Of a stretch of 64,000 nucleotides of DNA, positions 30,727 through 40,144 are shown in pieces; position 1 is the stretch's first letter, and the number at the start of each line of letters is the position of its first letter. The notes beneath the pieces are model-generated. The model ran no database searches. It was given only the letters and a program-made list of their open reading frames with translations, and was not told the DNA's origin. The DNA comes from Polynucleobacter sinensis (GTDB taxonomy: Bacteria; Pseudomonadota; Gammaproteobacteria; Burkholderiales; Burkholderiaceae), in contig NZ_LOJJ01000008.1 of assembly GCF_001595985.1 (NCBI RefSeq), positions 1 to 64,000 of the forward strand. Reading direction: 5' to 3'. The position numbers and the translations under genes were made by a program.

Positions 30727-32559
30727 ATGAACAAAAAACTCAAGGTCATCGCTGCTATCCTCGGTGGATTCATCCTACTCAGTGGTGCTGGGATTTGGTA
30801 TGCCGCATCCCGCATTAATCCTGCTGAGCTGACAAAGCTACTCTCTGATTCTGTAAAGACGACTACCGGCCGAGATCTAAAAATTACTGGGCCAGTTTCA
30901 TTAGAGTTATTTCCAAAGATTTCTGTTTCTGCTAATCAGCTGAGCTTAAGTAATGCCAGCTGGGCTGATTCTGCCGATATGCTCACGTTAAAGCATATCG
31001 ACCTTGACTTGAAGCTGCTACCGCTTTTTAGCGGGCAGGTTGAAATTGGTAGTATTAAATTGAGTGGGCTGGAATTATTCTTGCAAAAAAATGCGGCAGG
31101 ACTGGCCAATTGGGATTTAAGTTTGAGCCCTGCTAGTTCAGACTCCGCCAAAGCGGTCGCACCTGTTGACTCAACTTCAAATACGAGCAACTTTCTCAGC
31201 ATTGGAGATGTTTCTATTCTTGATGCAAAGATTCATTATCGCGATGTAGGTAGTCCGGTATCTATCTATCAAGTAAAACGCCTATCAGTGGCTCAAAGTG
31301 CTGATAAGGCCTCGATCTTGCTCAATATGCAGTACCAAGGCCTGCCCATAGAGGTGGCTGGAAAAACAGGATCGATTTCTCAAGCACTTAAGCAGTGGGA
31401 TGTTGCTCCGGTAGGGATGATGGTTGATCTTAATGTGTCTGTGAATGGCAAATCTATTTTGATGAAAGGCGATATTAAAAAACAGCCTAAGTCGGATTTA
31501 TTGATAAATCTTGCACTGACGTCTAAATCATTTGATTGGCCTTCTTTTGATTCTGCGCCGCAGACCCTGGCGAAGACTTCTGCTAACTCACAAGCTAACA
31601 CGCAATCTCAGACTCAAAAGACGGGGGCGGCTAGACGGCCAAATTCTCAATATTTATTTAGCGATGATGCATTGCCATTTGACGCATTACCACGCGCTAA
31701 AGGCACAATTTCCCTTGATATTGCTGAGCTAGGCTTGCCGAGTCGCAGACCAATTCAGAATCTCTCTGCAACCGTAAATATGGATGCAGCTACGATTGAT
31801 ATACCGCATCTCTTATTCCAATTGGGTAAAGGGAGGGCTGATATTCAGTTCAGTCTCTCGCGACCCGTTGGCGCTTCGCCTACTTTGCTGCTTAAGGGGG
31901 TGACAAAGGATTTCACCTTAGAAGATTTAATGGCAAGACTGGATCCTCGTTCCAAGGTGAGTGGCGGCAATATGAAGTTGGCTTTTGATATCAAAGCAAG
32001 TGGAAAGAGTTTGCATCAATTAGCGTCCAGCTCAAACGGTAAGATTCAGGTCAGTATTCAGCAGGCAAAAATGGGATCAAACGTCTTAAATGATGCCGGC
32101 GACTTTGTTGTTACCGTCTTGGATTCCATGAATCCTTTACGCAAAAAATCCAAGGAAACGATCTTGGAGTGTATGGTGGCTTATTTACCTATTAATAATG
32201 GTCAAATCAATATTAACAACACAGTTGGCGGTGAAACTGATCGACTCAATGCCGTGCTATCTGGGTCGATTAATTTAAAGACTGAGGCCGTTAATTTAAC
32301 CATTGATCCCAGAGAAAAGTCGGGTCTAACAACGGGCTTAGACTTGGCTGGTTTGGTTAAGATAGGGGGTACGCTCTCCAATCCCAAGGCTGGCGTTAAT
32401 CAGGCTGGAGTAGTGAATAGTGCAGTCTCAATTGGGCTGGGGATTTTGACAGGGGGCGCAAGTCTTTTGGCTGAGAATGCTAAATCGCTGGCAACTAAAG
32501 CTCAACCCTGTCGCGATGCTCTCCGCCCCTGGGCTGATATTTACCCTGGGGCAGAGTGA
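30727..32559 (+). CDS. AsmA family protein
   Basis: 610 residues. An N-terminal membrane anchor (KVIAAILGGFILLSGAGIWYAASRI) is followed by the AsmA start ELTKLLSDSVKTTTGRDLKITGPVSLELFPKISVSANQLSLSN and a long periplasmic beta-rich body. Near the end, NGQININNTVGGETDRLNAVLSGSINLKTEAVNLTIDPREKSG and TGGASLLAENA match the family C-terminus. AsmA-like proteins are thought to bridge the membranes for lipid transport. The next gene is convergent. Confidence 0.88.
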   Translation: MNKKLKVIAAILGGFILLSGAGIWYAASRINPAELTKLLSDSVKTTTGRDLKITGPVSLELFPKISVSANQLSLSNASWADSADMLTLKHIDLDLKLLPLFSGQVEIGSIKLSGLELFLQKNAAGLANWDLSLSPASSDSAKAVAPVDSTSNTSNFLSIGDVSILDAKIHYRDVGSPVSIYQVKRLSVAQSADKASILLNMQYQGLPIEVAGKTGSISQALKQWDVAPVGMMVDLNVSVNGKSILMKGDIKKQPKSDLLINLALTSKSFDWPSFDSAPQTLAKTSANSQANTQSQTQKTGAARRPNSQYLFSDDALPFDALPRAKGTISLDIAELGLPSRRPIQNLSATVNMDAATIDIPHLLFQLGKGRADIQFSLSRPVGASPTLLLKGVTKDFTLEDLMARLDPRSKVSGGNMKLAFDIKASGKSLHQLASSSNGKIQVSIQQAKMGSNVLNDAGDFVVTVLDSMNPLRKKSKETILECMVAYLPINNGQININNTVGGETDRLNAVLSGSINLKTEAVNLTIDPREKSGLTTGLDLAGLVKIGGTLSNPKAGVNQAGVVNSAVSIGLGILTGGASLLAENAKSLATKAQPCRDALRPWADIYPGAE

Positions 32560-32571
32560 TTTCGAGGATTC

Positions 32572-32919
32572 TTAAGACAGCACTCCGCCAATAAAGAGGC
32601 TGAATAGTGAAATAAAGATACTGGCAAAAAAAGCTGTCCAAAAGCTGGAGATCGTAAAGCCGCTCACTAGCGCAGATACCAGCATTAGCACCAGGGCGTT
32701 AACTACCAACAAGAAGAGACCCATCGTGAGGACCGTTAGCGGTAGCGTAAAGAGGATGAGTAAGGGTTTGACGACGGCATTGGCAAAGCCAAGTAGCAGA
32801 GCTGCAATGATGAGTGAGCCGCCATCTGCAAAGCGTAAGCCGCTAAAAAGATAGCTAGCAACCCACAGCGATAAAGATGTTAGACCCCACTGCACAAGAA
32901 ATGGCACTAAGTTACCCAT
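32572..32919 (-). CDS. Phage-holin-family (PF04020-like) four-helix membrane protein
   Basis: 115 residues with four hydrophobic helices (LVQWGLTSLSLWVASYLF, LIIAALLLGFANAVVKPLLILFTLPL, VLTMGLFLLVVNALVLMLV and a last one ending FLIGGVLS-like). NAVVKPLLILFTLPLTVLTMGLFLLVVNA is the family signature. Widespread chromosomal members are not phage-borne; there is no phage gene nearby. Confidence 0.85.
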   Translation of the reverse strand: MGNLVPFLVQWGLTSLSLWVASYLFSGLRFADGGSLIIAALLLGFANAVVKPLLILFTLPLTVLTMGLFLLVVNALVLMLVSALVSGFTISSFWTAFFASIFISLFSLFIGGVLS

Positions 32920-32979
32920 GTTGGACTTCCTCTATTGATTGATGCATTAATCTGATTTGTATTAAATATTATCAGGAGA

Positions 32980-33183
32980 TCAATAGTGCGGAGGAATTTC
33001 ATCCTTTGCGCTATTGCCCCCGGGGCCATCGGCACTGCCGGCCTGCTCTTTAATAGATTTAAGCTCTCTGTATAAAAATTCAATTTGTTGCTGTTGCTTA
33101 TAGACAATTTGATTGAGTTGCTCAATGAGGTCTTCCGCAAAGCTGAGTTTGATTTCTAGGTTGGTCATGCGGTCTTCGGTCAT
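32980..33183 (-). CDS. slyX: SlyX family protein
   Basis: 67 residues: MTNLEIKLSFAEDLIEQLNQIVYKQQQQIEFLYRELKSIKEQ, a short coiled coil that defines SlyX, with the usual PPHY C-terminus. The role is unclear. It lies 17 bp downstream of the DUF1653-like gene. Confidence 0.85.
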   Translation of the reverse strand: MTEDRMTNLEIKLSFAEDLIEQLNQIVYKQQQQIEFLYRELKSIKEQAGSADGPGGNSAKDEIPPHY

Positions 33184-33200
33184 ATCAAATCCCTTTCTCT

Positions 33201-33422
33201 TTATTCGCTAAGAAGTTCAAAACGCCCATCTTCCATTTCTGCCTTTGGTCTGATCCAAAAATCATGAGATTGCAGGGATTCATAAACGTAAGCTGGCTCA
33301 AGACTGGCTTCTATATTGGCAAGGAGTACCACCTTGTAGAAGCCGCCGGTCTTAATATGCCGAAGTTTATTGCCTGGTTTGAATAGGCCATCGTCGGCAT
33401 CTGCCATTTTGGGTTTGCTCAT
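33201..33422 (-). CDS. DUF1653-like small protein
   Basis: 73 residues. [45 protein letters not shown] resembles the DUF1653 core (compact SH3-like domain with a WxRP motif). Function unknown. It is divergent from the LLM oxidoreductase gene. Confidence 0.7.
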   Translation of the reverse strand: MSKPKMADADDGLFKPGNKLRHIKTGGFYKVVLLANIEASLEPAYVYESLQSHDFWIRPKAEMEDGRFELLSE

Positions 33423-33455
33423 GATAAATAAAGACTTTCTCGGTATGATCTACGA

Positions 33456-34472
33456 ATGACAAATTTAGTTCCGTACTCCATTCTAGATATATCTCCGATT
33501 CCACAGGGATTTACCGCTGGAGATGCTTTGCGTAACTCATTAGATGTTGCCCAGCATGCGGAGCGCTGGGGTTATACCCGCTACTGGGTTGCAGAACACC
33601 ATAATATGACTGGAAACGCTAGTTCAGCTACTGCGGTTTTGGTTGGATATATTGCGGCGGGGACGTCCAACATTCGGGTGGGGTCTGGCGGGGTTATGCT
33701 GCCGAACCATGCGCCGTTGGTGATTGCCGAACAATTTGGAACGCTTGCCTCTATCTACCCTGGCAGAATTGAGTTGGGCTTGGGTCGAGCTCCTGGTACT
33801 GACCCAATGACAGCTAGAGCTTTGCGTCGGGATCTGTTGGGGAGTGATGATCGCTTTCCGCAAGATGTTCGTGAGCTCCAGCATTATTTTGGCCCTATTC
33901 AGGAGGGGCAGGCCGTTAAGGCGATACCGGGCGCTAATACAGAAGTGCCGATTTGGATTCTGGGCTCAAGTCTCTATGGCGCGCAATTGGCAGCCCATTT
34001 TGGATTGCCCTATGCGTTTGCATCTCACTTTGCCCCTGAGCAATTGATAGATGCAATGAGAATTTATCGCGAGACATTTAAGCCATCCGATAAATTGGAT
34101 CAGCCATATTCAGCTTTTGTGATGAATGTCGTCGCTGCTGATACCGATGAAGAGGCTATGCATCTATTTACTACTTTGCAGCAAAATGTGATCCGTATGC
34201 GTCGCAATACCCGTGGCCAGTTACCGCCACCAATTGATAATCTCGATGATTTTTGTGAGCCTCATGAAAAAGCTACTGCCGCCCATGCTTTGCAATGCTC
34301 AGCCGTGGGTTCTATGCAGACAGTTCGACGGGAAATGCAGCGTTGGCTTGATTTGACTGGTGCTAATGAAGTGATTATTACTGGGCAAATTTTTGATCAT
34401 CAAGCTCGCTTGAGGTCCTTTGAAATTGCTGCCGAGGCTGCAAAGGGCTTGCGTTTTAACTCTGCAGTTTGA
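33456..34472 (+). CDS. LLM class flavin-dependent oxidoreductase
   Basis: 338 residues. [40 protein letters not shown], then [44 protein letters not shown], are the standard luciferase-like monooxygenase motifs for reduced flavin. The substrate is unknown. Its 3' end overlaps the converging PIN gene by 17 bp. Confidence 0.92.
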   Translation: MTNLVPYSILDISPIPQGFTAGDALRNSLDVAQHAERWGYTRYWVAEHHNMTGNASSATAVLVGYIAAGTSNIRVGSGGVMLPNHAPLVIAEQFGTLASIYPGRIELGLGRAPGTDPMTARALRRDLLGSDDRFPQDVRELQHYFGPIQEGQAVKAIPGANTEVPIWILGSSLYGAQLAAHFGLPYAFASHFAPEQLIDAMRIYRETFKPSDKLDQPYSAFVMNVVAADTDEEAMHLFTTLQQNVIRMRRNTRGQLPPPIDNLDDFCEPHEKATAAHALQCSAVGSMQTVRREMQRWLDLTGANEVIITGQIFDHQARLRSFEIAAEAAKGLRFNSAV

Positions 34473-34878
34473 AGGCGTTGTAATCCTCTGTAATCAGAAT
34501 TCCCGCGCTAGCGGTATGCTTGGCAAGTTTCAGTAGGGCGTTATCTTTGCTTAAGATCATGGCAGGCTTGAGTCGATAGGCTAAATCTAAAAAGATCTGA
34601 TCGTCTATATCTTCGCATTCCCATGGCGCTTTAGCCAAATTGAGGTCATCTTCTATCTTGGCGAATGTCTTCCACTGGGTCAGAATTTCGTTTTGTGTAG
34701 CAATATCAAGCTTGAAAAGAGGGCGTGCTATGACATCAGTCAATTCTTCAAGCGTTTTTGGACTAGCTATCGCCACAATCTCTTGCTGCAGAATGGCCCG
34801 CTTTAAATCGACGGCTCTTCTATCACAGAAGACAAAAACATCCAAAAGGATGTTGGTATCTAAAACTACGGTTTTCAT
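34456..34878 (-). CDS. PIN domain protein
   Basis: ATG 34878 overlaps the upstream stop (TAATG), so this start is preferred. 140 residues. Acidic PIN residues are visible: [12 protein letters not shown], then [25 protein letters not shown] and [10 protein letters not shown]-like late positions. Domains of this kind are usually ribonucleases. It is coupled to yaeQ and has no antitoxin-like partner, so it is not a clear toxin-antitoxin system. Confidence 0.8.
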   Translation of the reverse strand: MKTVVLDTNILLDVFVFCDRRAVDLKRAILQQEIVAIASPKTLEELTDVIARPLFKLDIATQNEILTQWKTFAKIEDDLNLAKAPWECEDIDDQIFLDLAYRLKPAMILSKDNALLKLAKHTASAGILITEDYNAFKLQS

Positions 34879-35423
34879 TACGTATTGTTGCGCCAAATCT
34901 CTGGGGTAATTGTGATTTGCCCCATATCGGAGGAGACATAGGCTTCGCCATCTTGAATATTCACATGAAGCACCATACTGCGTTCTACCAGTTGATTAAG
35001 CTCCTTCGCTTGTTCGGCGGGGATTGAGATCACTTGTAAATTTTTAGCGCGGGTGAGTTTATTGGCGATCCCATCCCACCAAATTTTGCTCGTATGACCA
35101 CCATAGCAATACACAATCACCTGATCGGATCGCCCGCAAGCTTTGAGAATTCGTCGTTCGTCTGGTTGGCCGATTTCAATCCACAACTTAATGGCGTCCG
35201 TCAGGTCTTTAACCCAGAGATCAGGTTCATCGGTATCGCTTAAGCCCTTCGTAAAGACCAAATCTTCTTGGGCTTGAAGTGCGAACGCGATGATGTGGAC
35301 CATCATCCGCTCCTCAGTTTCAGAAGGGTGTTTGGCGATAGTAAGGGAGTGACTGCCGTAATAATGACGGTCTGAATCTGCGACGTGGAGGTCGGCTTTG
35401 TGGATAGTTGCGCGTAGGGCCAT
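34878..35423 (-). CDS. yaeQ: YaeQ family protein
   Basis: 181 residues. MALRATIHKADLHVADSDRHYYGSHSLTIAKHPSETEERMMVHIIAFAL at the start and DLWVKDLTDAIKLWIEIGQPDERRILKACGRSDQVIVYCYG match YaeQ, a PD-(D/E)XK-nuclease-fold protein of uncertain activity. Translationally coupled to the PIN-domain gene. Confidence 0.92.
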   Translation of the reverse strand: MALRATIHKADLHVADSDRHYYGSHSLTIAKHPSETEERMMVHIIAFALQAQEDLVFTKGLSDTDEPDLWVKDLTDAIKLWIEIGQPDERRILKACGRSDQVIVYCYGGHTSKIWWDGIANKLTRAKNLQVISIPAEQAKELNQLVERSMVLHVNIQDGEAYVSSDMGQITITPEIWRNNT

Positions 35424-35524
35424 GGCACATTATCGCCTTTAAACCAAACAATACTGTGTCTACCAGCGCCTCTACCAGTATTATTTCGGTAAATACCCCA
35501 ATTTAGTGTGTATCGTAGAAACCC

Positions 35525-37135
35525 ATGATCCGGATTACCGAACTTCGCCTCCCCATTAACCACGCCCCTGAGGCGCTAGAAGAGGCGATCTTAAAGCGCT
35601 TGAATTTGCAGTCCCAAGATTTAATTCGCGCTGAAGTCTTTAAGCGAAGTTACGATGCCAGGAAAAATGTTGCGCTTGCCTTTATTTACACCGTAGATCT
35701 CTCGGTTAGAGACGAGGAAAAAATATTAAAGCAGTTTGCTAACGACGTTCATGTAAGGCCATCTCCCGACACGAGCTATCACTTTGTGGCAAATGCCGCC
35801 CAATTGAAGTCTGAAAAATTTGAACGCCCCGTCGTCATTGGTTTTGGCCCTTGTGGAATTTTTGCGGCGCTCGTCCTGGCTCAAATGGGATTTAAGCCGA
35901 TTGTTCTTGAGAGGGGTAAGCCAGTTCGTGAGCGCACTCAAGACACTTGGGGTTTATGGCGCAAGAATGTCCTTAATCCAGAATCTAATGTGCAATTTGG
36001 TGAGGGCGGAGCGGGTACATTCTCTGACGGTAAGTTATACAGTCAGATCAAAGATCCTAAGTTTTATGGTCGCAAAGTTATTAGTGAGTTTATTAAGGCT
36101 GGCGCCCCAGAAGAAATCCGCTATGTAGCAAAACCCCATATTGGCACTTTCCGCTTGGTAGGTGTTGTCGAAAGAATGCGACAGGAAATTATCGAGCTTG
36201 GTGGAGAGATTCGGTTTTCTCAAAAAGTGATTGGTTTTGATATTGAGAATGAGCAAATCAAAGGCGTCAAAATTGAAGGGCACTCCAATCTTCCTGCTAA
36301 TCATGTGATTTTGGCTCTTGGCCATAGTGCACGAGATACCTTTAAGGCTCTGCATGAAGCTGGGGTCTATATGGAGGCTAAGCCCTTCTCGGTGGGGTTT
36401 CGGATTGAGCATCCTCAATCATTGATTGATAAGGCTCGCTTAGGGCCTCATGCAGGTAATGCTTTGATTGGCGCGGCGGACTATAAGTTGGTGCATCATG
36501 CCAAGAATGGACGCTCTGTATATAGCTTTTGTATGTGTCCAGGTGGCACAGTAGTGGCTGCTACCTCTGAGCCTAATCGCGTAGTAACCAATGGGATGAG
36601 TCAGTACTCGCGCAATGAGCGCAATGCTAATGCGGGAATCGTGGTTGGTATTACGCCCGAAGATTATCCAGGTGGTCCTCTTGCTGGAATTGAATTTCAA
36701 AGGGCATTGGAGTCCAAGGCATATGAGTTGGGTGGGTCCACCTATGAGGCTCCCGGCCAATTGGTAGGTGATTTTTTGGCAGGTACGCCCTCTACAGAGT
36801 TTGGAAGCGTGATGCCATCCTATAAACCTGGCGTACATTTAACCGACCTTGCAGATAGTTTGCCGCCTTATGCCATTGAAGCAATTCGCGAGGCAATTCC
36901 CGCATTTGAGAAACAGATTAAAGGTTTCTCGATGAAGGATGCCGTACTTACAGGTGTTGAAACCAGAACCTCTTCTCCGCTACGCATTACTAGGGGTGCT
37001 AACTTCCAGAGCTTGAATATCAAAGGCCTATATCCGGCGGGTGAGGGCGCTGGTTATGCAGGCGGAATCTTGTCTGCAGGTGTTGATGGGATTAAAGTGG
37101 CGGAAGCCGTTGCGCTAGATTACCTTTCCAAATAA
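35525..37135 (+). CDS. FAD-dependent oxidoreductase (COG2509-type dehydrogenase)
   Basis: 536 residues. An N-terminal region of about 90 residues (MIRITELRLPINHAPEALEEAILKRLNL) precedes FAD binding by FERPVVIGFGPCGIFAALVLAQMGFKPIVLERG near residue 100. VQFGEGGAGTFSDGKLYSQIKD and the final GLYPAGEGAGYAGGILSAGVDGIKVAEAV are family motifs. The substrate is unknown. It lies 1 bp before hemN and is likely co-transcribed. Confidence 0.9.
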   Translation: MIRITELRLPINHAPEALEEAILKRLNLQSQDLIRAEVFKRSYDARKNVALAFIYTVDLSVRDEEKILKQFANDVHVRPSPDTSYHFVANAAQLKSEKFERPVVIGFGPCGIFAALVLAQMGFKPIVLERGKPVRERTQDTWGLWRKNVLNPESNVQFGEGGAGTFSDGKLYSQIKDPKFYGRKVISEFIKAGAPEEIRYVAKPHIGTFRLVGVVERMRQEIIELGGEIRFSQKVIGFDIENEQIKGVKIEGHSNLPANHVILALGHSARDTFKALHEAGVYMEAKPFSVGFRIEHPQSLIDKARLGPHAGNALIGAADYKLVHHAKNGRSVYSFCMCPGGTVVAATSEPNRVVTNGMSQYSRNERNANAGIVVGITPEDYPGGPLAGIEFQRALESKAYELGGSTYEAPGQLVGDFLAGTPSTEFGSVMPSYKPGVHLTDLADSLPPYAIEAIREAIPAFEKQIKGFSMKDAVLTGVETRTSSPLRITRGANFQSLNIKGLYPAGEGAGYAGGILSAGVDGIKVAEAVALDYLSK

Positions 37136-37136
37136 T

Positions 37137-38561
37137 GTGATTTCTATGGGCTCTGAAGTGATTGCAACTCCTCAAACAGAAAAAGAAGTGCTTTTTCATC
37201 CGGAGTTATTACAAAAGTTCGATATCAACGGACCGCGATATACCTCCTACCCCAGTGCGGATCGCTTTCATAGTCAATTTGGTGAGGCAGACTATTTAGA
37301 TGCGCTTGAACGAGTTGCTCGATTAAATGAGTCACTCTCGCTCTATTTTCATTTACCCTTCTGCCCTAATATTTGTTACTACTGTGGCTGTAACAAGATC
37401 ATTACTAAAGATCATGGGCGGAGTGCTAAGTACATTAAGTATTTGGCAAAAGAGATGGCAATGGTTTGTGTGGCGATGGGTGCACACAAGAAAATCCCAG
37501 TGACTCAATTGCATTGGGGTGGCGGTACGCCAACTTTTTTATCTCATGACGAAATGACTGAGTTGATGGGCCACACGCGCGAGCATTTTGACTTGCTACC
37601 CGGGGGCGAGTATTCGATTGAGATCGACCCTCGCAGGGTGACTGAGGTTGATATTGCCTTGCTTGCTGAGCTGGGATTCAATCGAATAAGTCTGGGTGTT
37701 CAAGACTTTAATTTTGAGGTGCAGCAGGCAGTCCATCGCGTTCAAACTATTGAGGAAACTCAAGCGGTAATGGATTGGTCTAGGAAGTATGGGTTTAAAT
37801 CCAGAAGCGTGGATTTGATTTATGGATTGCCGAAGCAGACTCCCCAGACCTTTAAAGAGACTGTTGATGAAGTATTGAAGATGAGTCCAGATCGCCTATC
37901 CGTTTATAACTATGCTCATCTTCCTCATATCTTCAAGCCTCAGCGCAGAATCGCGGAAGCGGATTTGCCGGGCGCTGCTGACAAGCTAGATATTCTTTCC
38001 AATACGATTGAACGACTGGGCGAAGCCGGATATGTCTTTATTGGTATGGACCATTTTGCTAAACCAGACGATGAGTTAGCGATTGCGCAAAAAGAGGGCA
38101 AGCTCCATCGAAATTTTCAAGGCTATTCAACCCAGGCGGAGTGCGATCTATTGGCTTTTGGAATTTCATCGATTGGTAAAGTGGATGATTGCTATTCGCA
38201 AAATGTACGCACCTTGGATGAGTACTATGCTGCAATAGATCATGGACATTTGCCAACTTTGAGAGGCTTGCGACTAGATCAAGATGATTTACTGCGTCGT
38301 GAATTAATTGGTGAATTAATGTGTCAATTTGCATTAGATACAGTCCAATTTTCTCAATCACATCAAATCGACTTTCCTAGTTATTTCAAAACGGAGATTG
38401 AAGAGCTAAAGCACCTGGAAGAAGCTGGTTTGCTAGAGTGGAGGGGCGCGACCATGGTGGTACCAATCAAGGGGCGATTGCTCGCCCGGCGCGTTGCGAT
38501 GACCTTTGATCGTCACCTCAGACAGTCGCAGGCTAAGGGTACTTACTCCAAGGTTCTCTAG
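37137..38561 (+). CDS. hemN: Oxygen-independent coproporphyrinogen III oxidase
   Basis: 474 residues; GTG 37137 or ATG 37146 start. The radical-SAM Cys-X3-Cys-X2-Cys motif lies in LPFCPNICYYCGCNK near residue 75, preceded by RYTSYPSADRFHSQFG typical of HemN. It makes protoporphyrinogen IX without oxygen, so it fits the FNR theme, but I see no FNR box upstream of the 35525 operon. Two perfect boxes lie just after it, in front of ompW. Confidence 0.95.
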   Translation: MISMGSEVIATPQTEKEVLFHPELLQKFDINGPRYTSYPSADRFHSQFGEADYLDALERVARLNESLSLYFHLPFCPNICYYCGCNKIITKDHGRSAKYIKYLAKEMAMVCVAMGAHKKIPVTQLHWGGGTPTFLSHDEMTELMGHTREHFDLLPGGEYSIEIDPRRVTEVDIALLAELGFNRISLGVQDFNFEVQQAVHRVQTIEETQAVMDWSRKYGFKSRSVDLIYGLPKQTPQTFKETVDEVLKMSPDRLSVYNYAHLPHIFKPQRRIAEADLPGAADKLDILSNTIERLGEAGYVFIGMDHFAKPDDELAIAQKEGKLHRNFQGYSTQAECDLLAFGISSIGKVDDCYSQNVRTLDEYYAAIDHGHLPTLRGLRLDQDDLLRRELIGELMCQFALDTVQFSQSHQIDFPSYFKTEIEELKHLEEAGLLEWRGATMVVPIKGRLLARRVAMTFDRHLRQSQAKGTYSKVL

Positions 38562-38587
38562 CGCGTTATTCTGAAAAATAGCGTAAT

Positions 38588-38673
38588 TTGATCTACATCA
38601 AAAACTCTTTAAAACAGTGTTGCTTTTAAGCTATTAAAAAATTTGAGTAGCCACAGCATTTGATTTACATCAA
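38588..38673 (+). promoter_or_regulatory. Two perfect FNR boxes upstream of ompW
   Basis: TTGAT-CTAC-ATCAA (38588-38601) and TTGAT-TTAC-ATCAA (38660-38673), centres 72 bp apart. GAAAAT (38696-38701) lies about 29.5 bp from the second centre and is the best -10 candidate. The first box may assist from upstream. Confidence 0.75.
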
Positions 38674-38737
38674 ATCATGACCCCTACATCAATTTGAAAA
38701 TGTACTCATCAAATTGATAACAGAAAAGGGGTACATC

Positions 38738-39361
38738 ATGCGTATTAAAACTCTCGTAGCCGCTATGGCAGCAGTAGCTTCATTGGCTCCCATCGCCGCT
38801 CAAGCTCAGTCTTCAGGCGAAAACCCATGGATGGTTCGTGTGCGTGCAGTAGATTTACTTTGGCAGAATGGCCAGACTGGAGCAGTCCAGAGTCTTGATG
38901 TGAAAGCCAAGAATCAAGTGATTCCTGAGTTTGATGTTTCCTATTTCTTTACAAAGAATATTGCTGCTGAGTTGGTTTTGACATACCCGCAAACTATTCA
39001 AATTGATGCTGGCGGTAGTAAGTTGGGTACGATCAAGGCTCTCCCGCCATCATTGGTTCTCCAGTACCACTTTACAGATTTCGGTGCGTTCAAGCCTTAT
39101 GTTGGAGCTGGCGTAAATTACACCATTTTTAGTAGTCGAAATAATTTGGGTAACGGCGCATATTCGGTGGATAACTCGAGTTTTGGAGCGGTTGGTCAAA
39201 TTGGTATGGATTACATGTTTGACAAAAATTGGGGTCTGAACGTGGACGTGAAATATGCAACTATGGCAACTAATGTAACAACCACAAGTAATGGAGCAAA
39301 TGCGGGTAAGTTAACTCTGAACCCATGGATGCCAGCTGTTGGTGTGACTTATAAGTTCTAA
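38738..39361 (+). CDS. ompW: OmpW family outer-membrane protein
   Basis: ATG 38738 with AAAAGGGG upstream starts a good signal peptide (MRIKTLVAAMAAVASLAPIAAQAQ); the longer frame from 38714 is not needed. The mature protein is an 8-stranded barrel: NPWMVRVRAVDLLWQN, QVIPEFDVSYFFTKNIAAELVLTYP, SLVLQYHFTDFGAFKPYVGAGVNYTIF and a final strand ending in Phe. OmpW is FNR-responsive in enteric bacteria, in agreement with the two FNR boxes. A strong terminator follows. Confidence 0.92.
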   Translation: MRIKTLVAAMAAVASLAPIAAQAQSSGENPWMVRVRAVDLLWQNGQTGAVQSLDVKAKNQVIPEFDVSYFFTKNIAAELVLTYPQTIQIDAGGSKLGTIKALPPSLVLQYHFTDFGAFKPYVGAGVNYTIFSSRNNLGNGAYSVDNSSFGAVGQIGMDYMFDKNWGLNVDVKYATMATNVTTTSNGANAGKLTLNPWMPAVGVTYKF

Positions 39362-39400
39362 GTGAGCTTCTGAGTTCGGATATTCCGGCATCTCAAGTAA

Positions 39401-39427
39401 AGGCCCTGCATGCAGGGCCTTTTTTAT
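39401..39427 (+). terminator. Rho-independent terminator after ompW
   Basis: AGGCCCTGCA and TGCAGGGCCT (39401-39420) form a perfect 10-bp palindrome, followed by a T run (TTTTTTA). Confidence 0.85.
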
Positions 39428-39432
39428 TGAAG

Positions 39433-40044
39433 TTATTGTGTAACTAAGTGGTCAATTAATTTCTCAAACTGGCTTTGATCAAAGTGAAGATTATCAAAGC
39501 GCTGTATGGCTAGATGTTTTGGTGGCTCTACTCTACGCAAAATATATTGATCCCAGTGTTTGAGTTTCCATTCATCTCTGGGGTCGGCTCTCTTCATCAT
39601 GCGAAGCTTTGCTTCATTTGCATCAAGATCAATCCAAGCAATTTTGATGCTCGATTCTTTTGGAATGCCGAGTTCCTCTGGATTGAACATCTTGCCGCTT
39701 TGGATTTCACTTGAAAAAGGGCCAACCATAATGACGTTGACTCCTAGCTGAAGATTTTCCTTGGCTATTGCAATTAGGCCAGAGTACTCCCAGTCCCGTA
39801 AATTTTTTAGATAAAAGGGGCTATCTCGATCATTTGGGTTATTGGTCGTCAGCTCCATCATGTGGGAGCTGTATGCACCATAAACAGTATCTTTATCGAG
39901 AAAAAAGAAATCTTCCCCGGTTTTTTGAACAATGAGGGGCAGCGCTTTTTTGGCTAGGGTGGATTTGCCTGTTCCTGCATGTCCTGCAAATAGGATGAGG
40001 CGTGGCGCTGACGGGGTTAATTTGCAGGTCATTTTGCCTTTCAA
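39433..40044 (-). CDS. P-loop kinase-like protein
   Basis: 203 residues. Walker A LILFAGHAGTGKSTLAKKAL near residue 17 and VNVIMVGPFSS near 104 resemble small-molecule kinases or chloramphenicol-phosphotransferase-like proteins. The substrate is unknown. The start is at 40044 or 40032 (MTCKLT). The neighbouring operons give no clue. Confidence 0.75.
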   Translation of the reverse strand: MKGKMTCKLTPSAPRLILFAGHAGTGKSTLAKKALPLIVQKTGEDFFFLDKDTVYGAYSSHMMELTTNNPNDRDSPFYLKNLRDWEYSGLIAIAKENLQLGVNVIMVGPFSSEIQSGKMFNPEELGIPKESSIKIAWIDLDANEAKLRMMKRADPRDEWKLKHWDQYILRRVEPPKHLAIQRFDNLHFDQSQFEKLIDHLVTQ

Positions 40045-40144
40045 TAGATCGGTATTACCTATATTGCCTTTAGTAAATTCTACTTCTCAATCCCATTCTG
40101 ACTGGAAATATCGTCACTTTGGATGAAACGACGATAATGACACC

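Noticed and set aside
32572-32919. Prophage remnant because of the holin-family gene
   Set aside because: This family is widespread on chromosomes, and no other phage gene is near.
34456-35423. YaeQ-PIN toxin-antitoxin pair
   Set aside because: YaeQ is a conserved nuclease-fold protein and not an antitoxin, and the pair is in a housekeeping context.
36035-36418. Long antisense ORFs in the FAD oxidoreductase (also 36440-36838) and in uxaA (45567-46001)
   Set aside because: They lie opposite well-conserved genes, have no ribosome sites and encode low-complexity or Cys/Ser-rich products typical of shadow frames.
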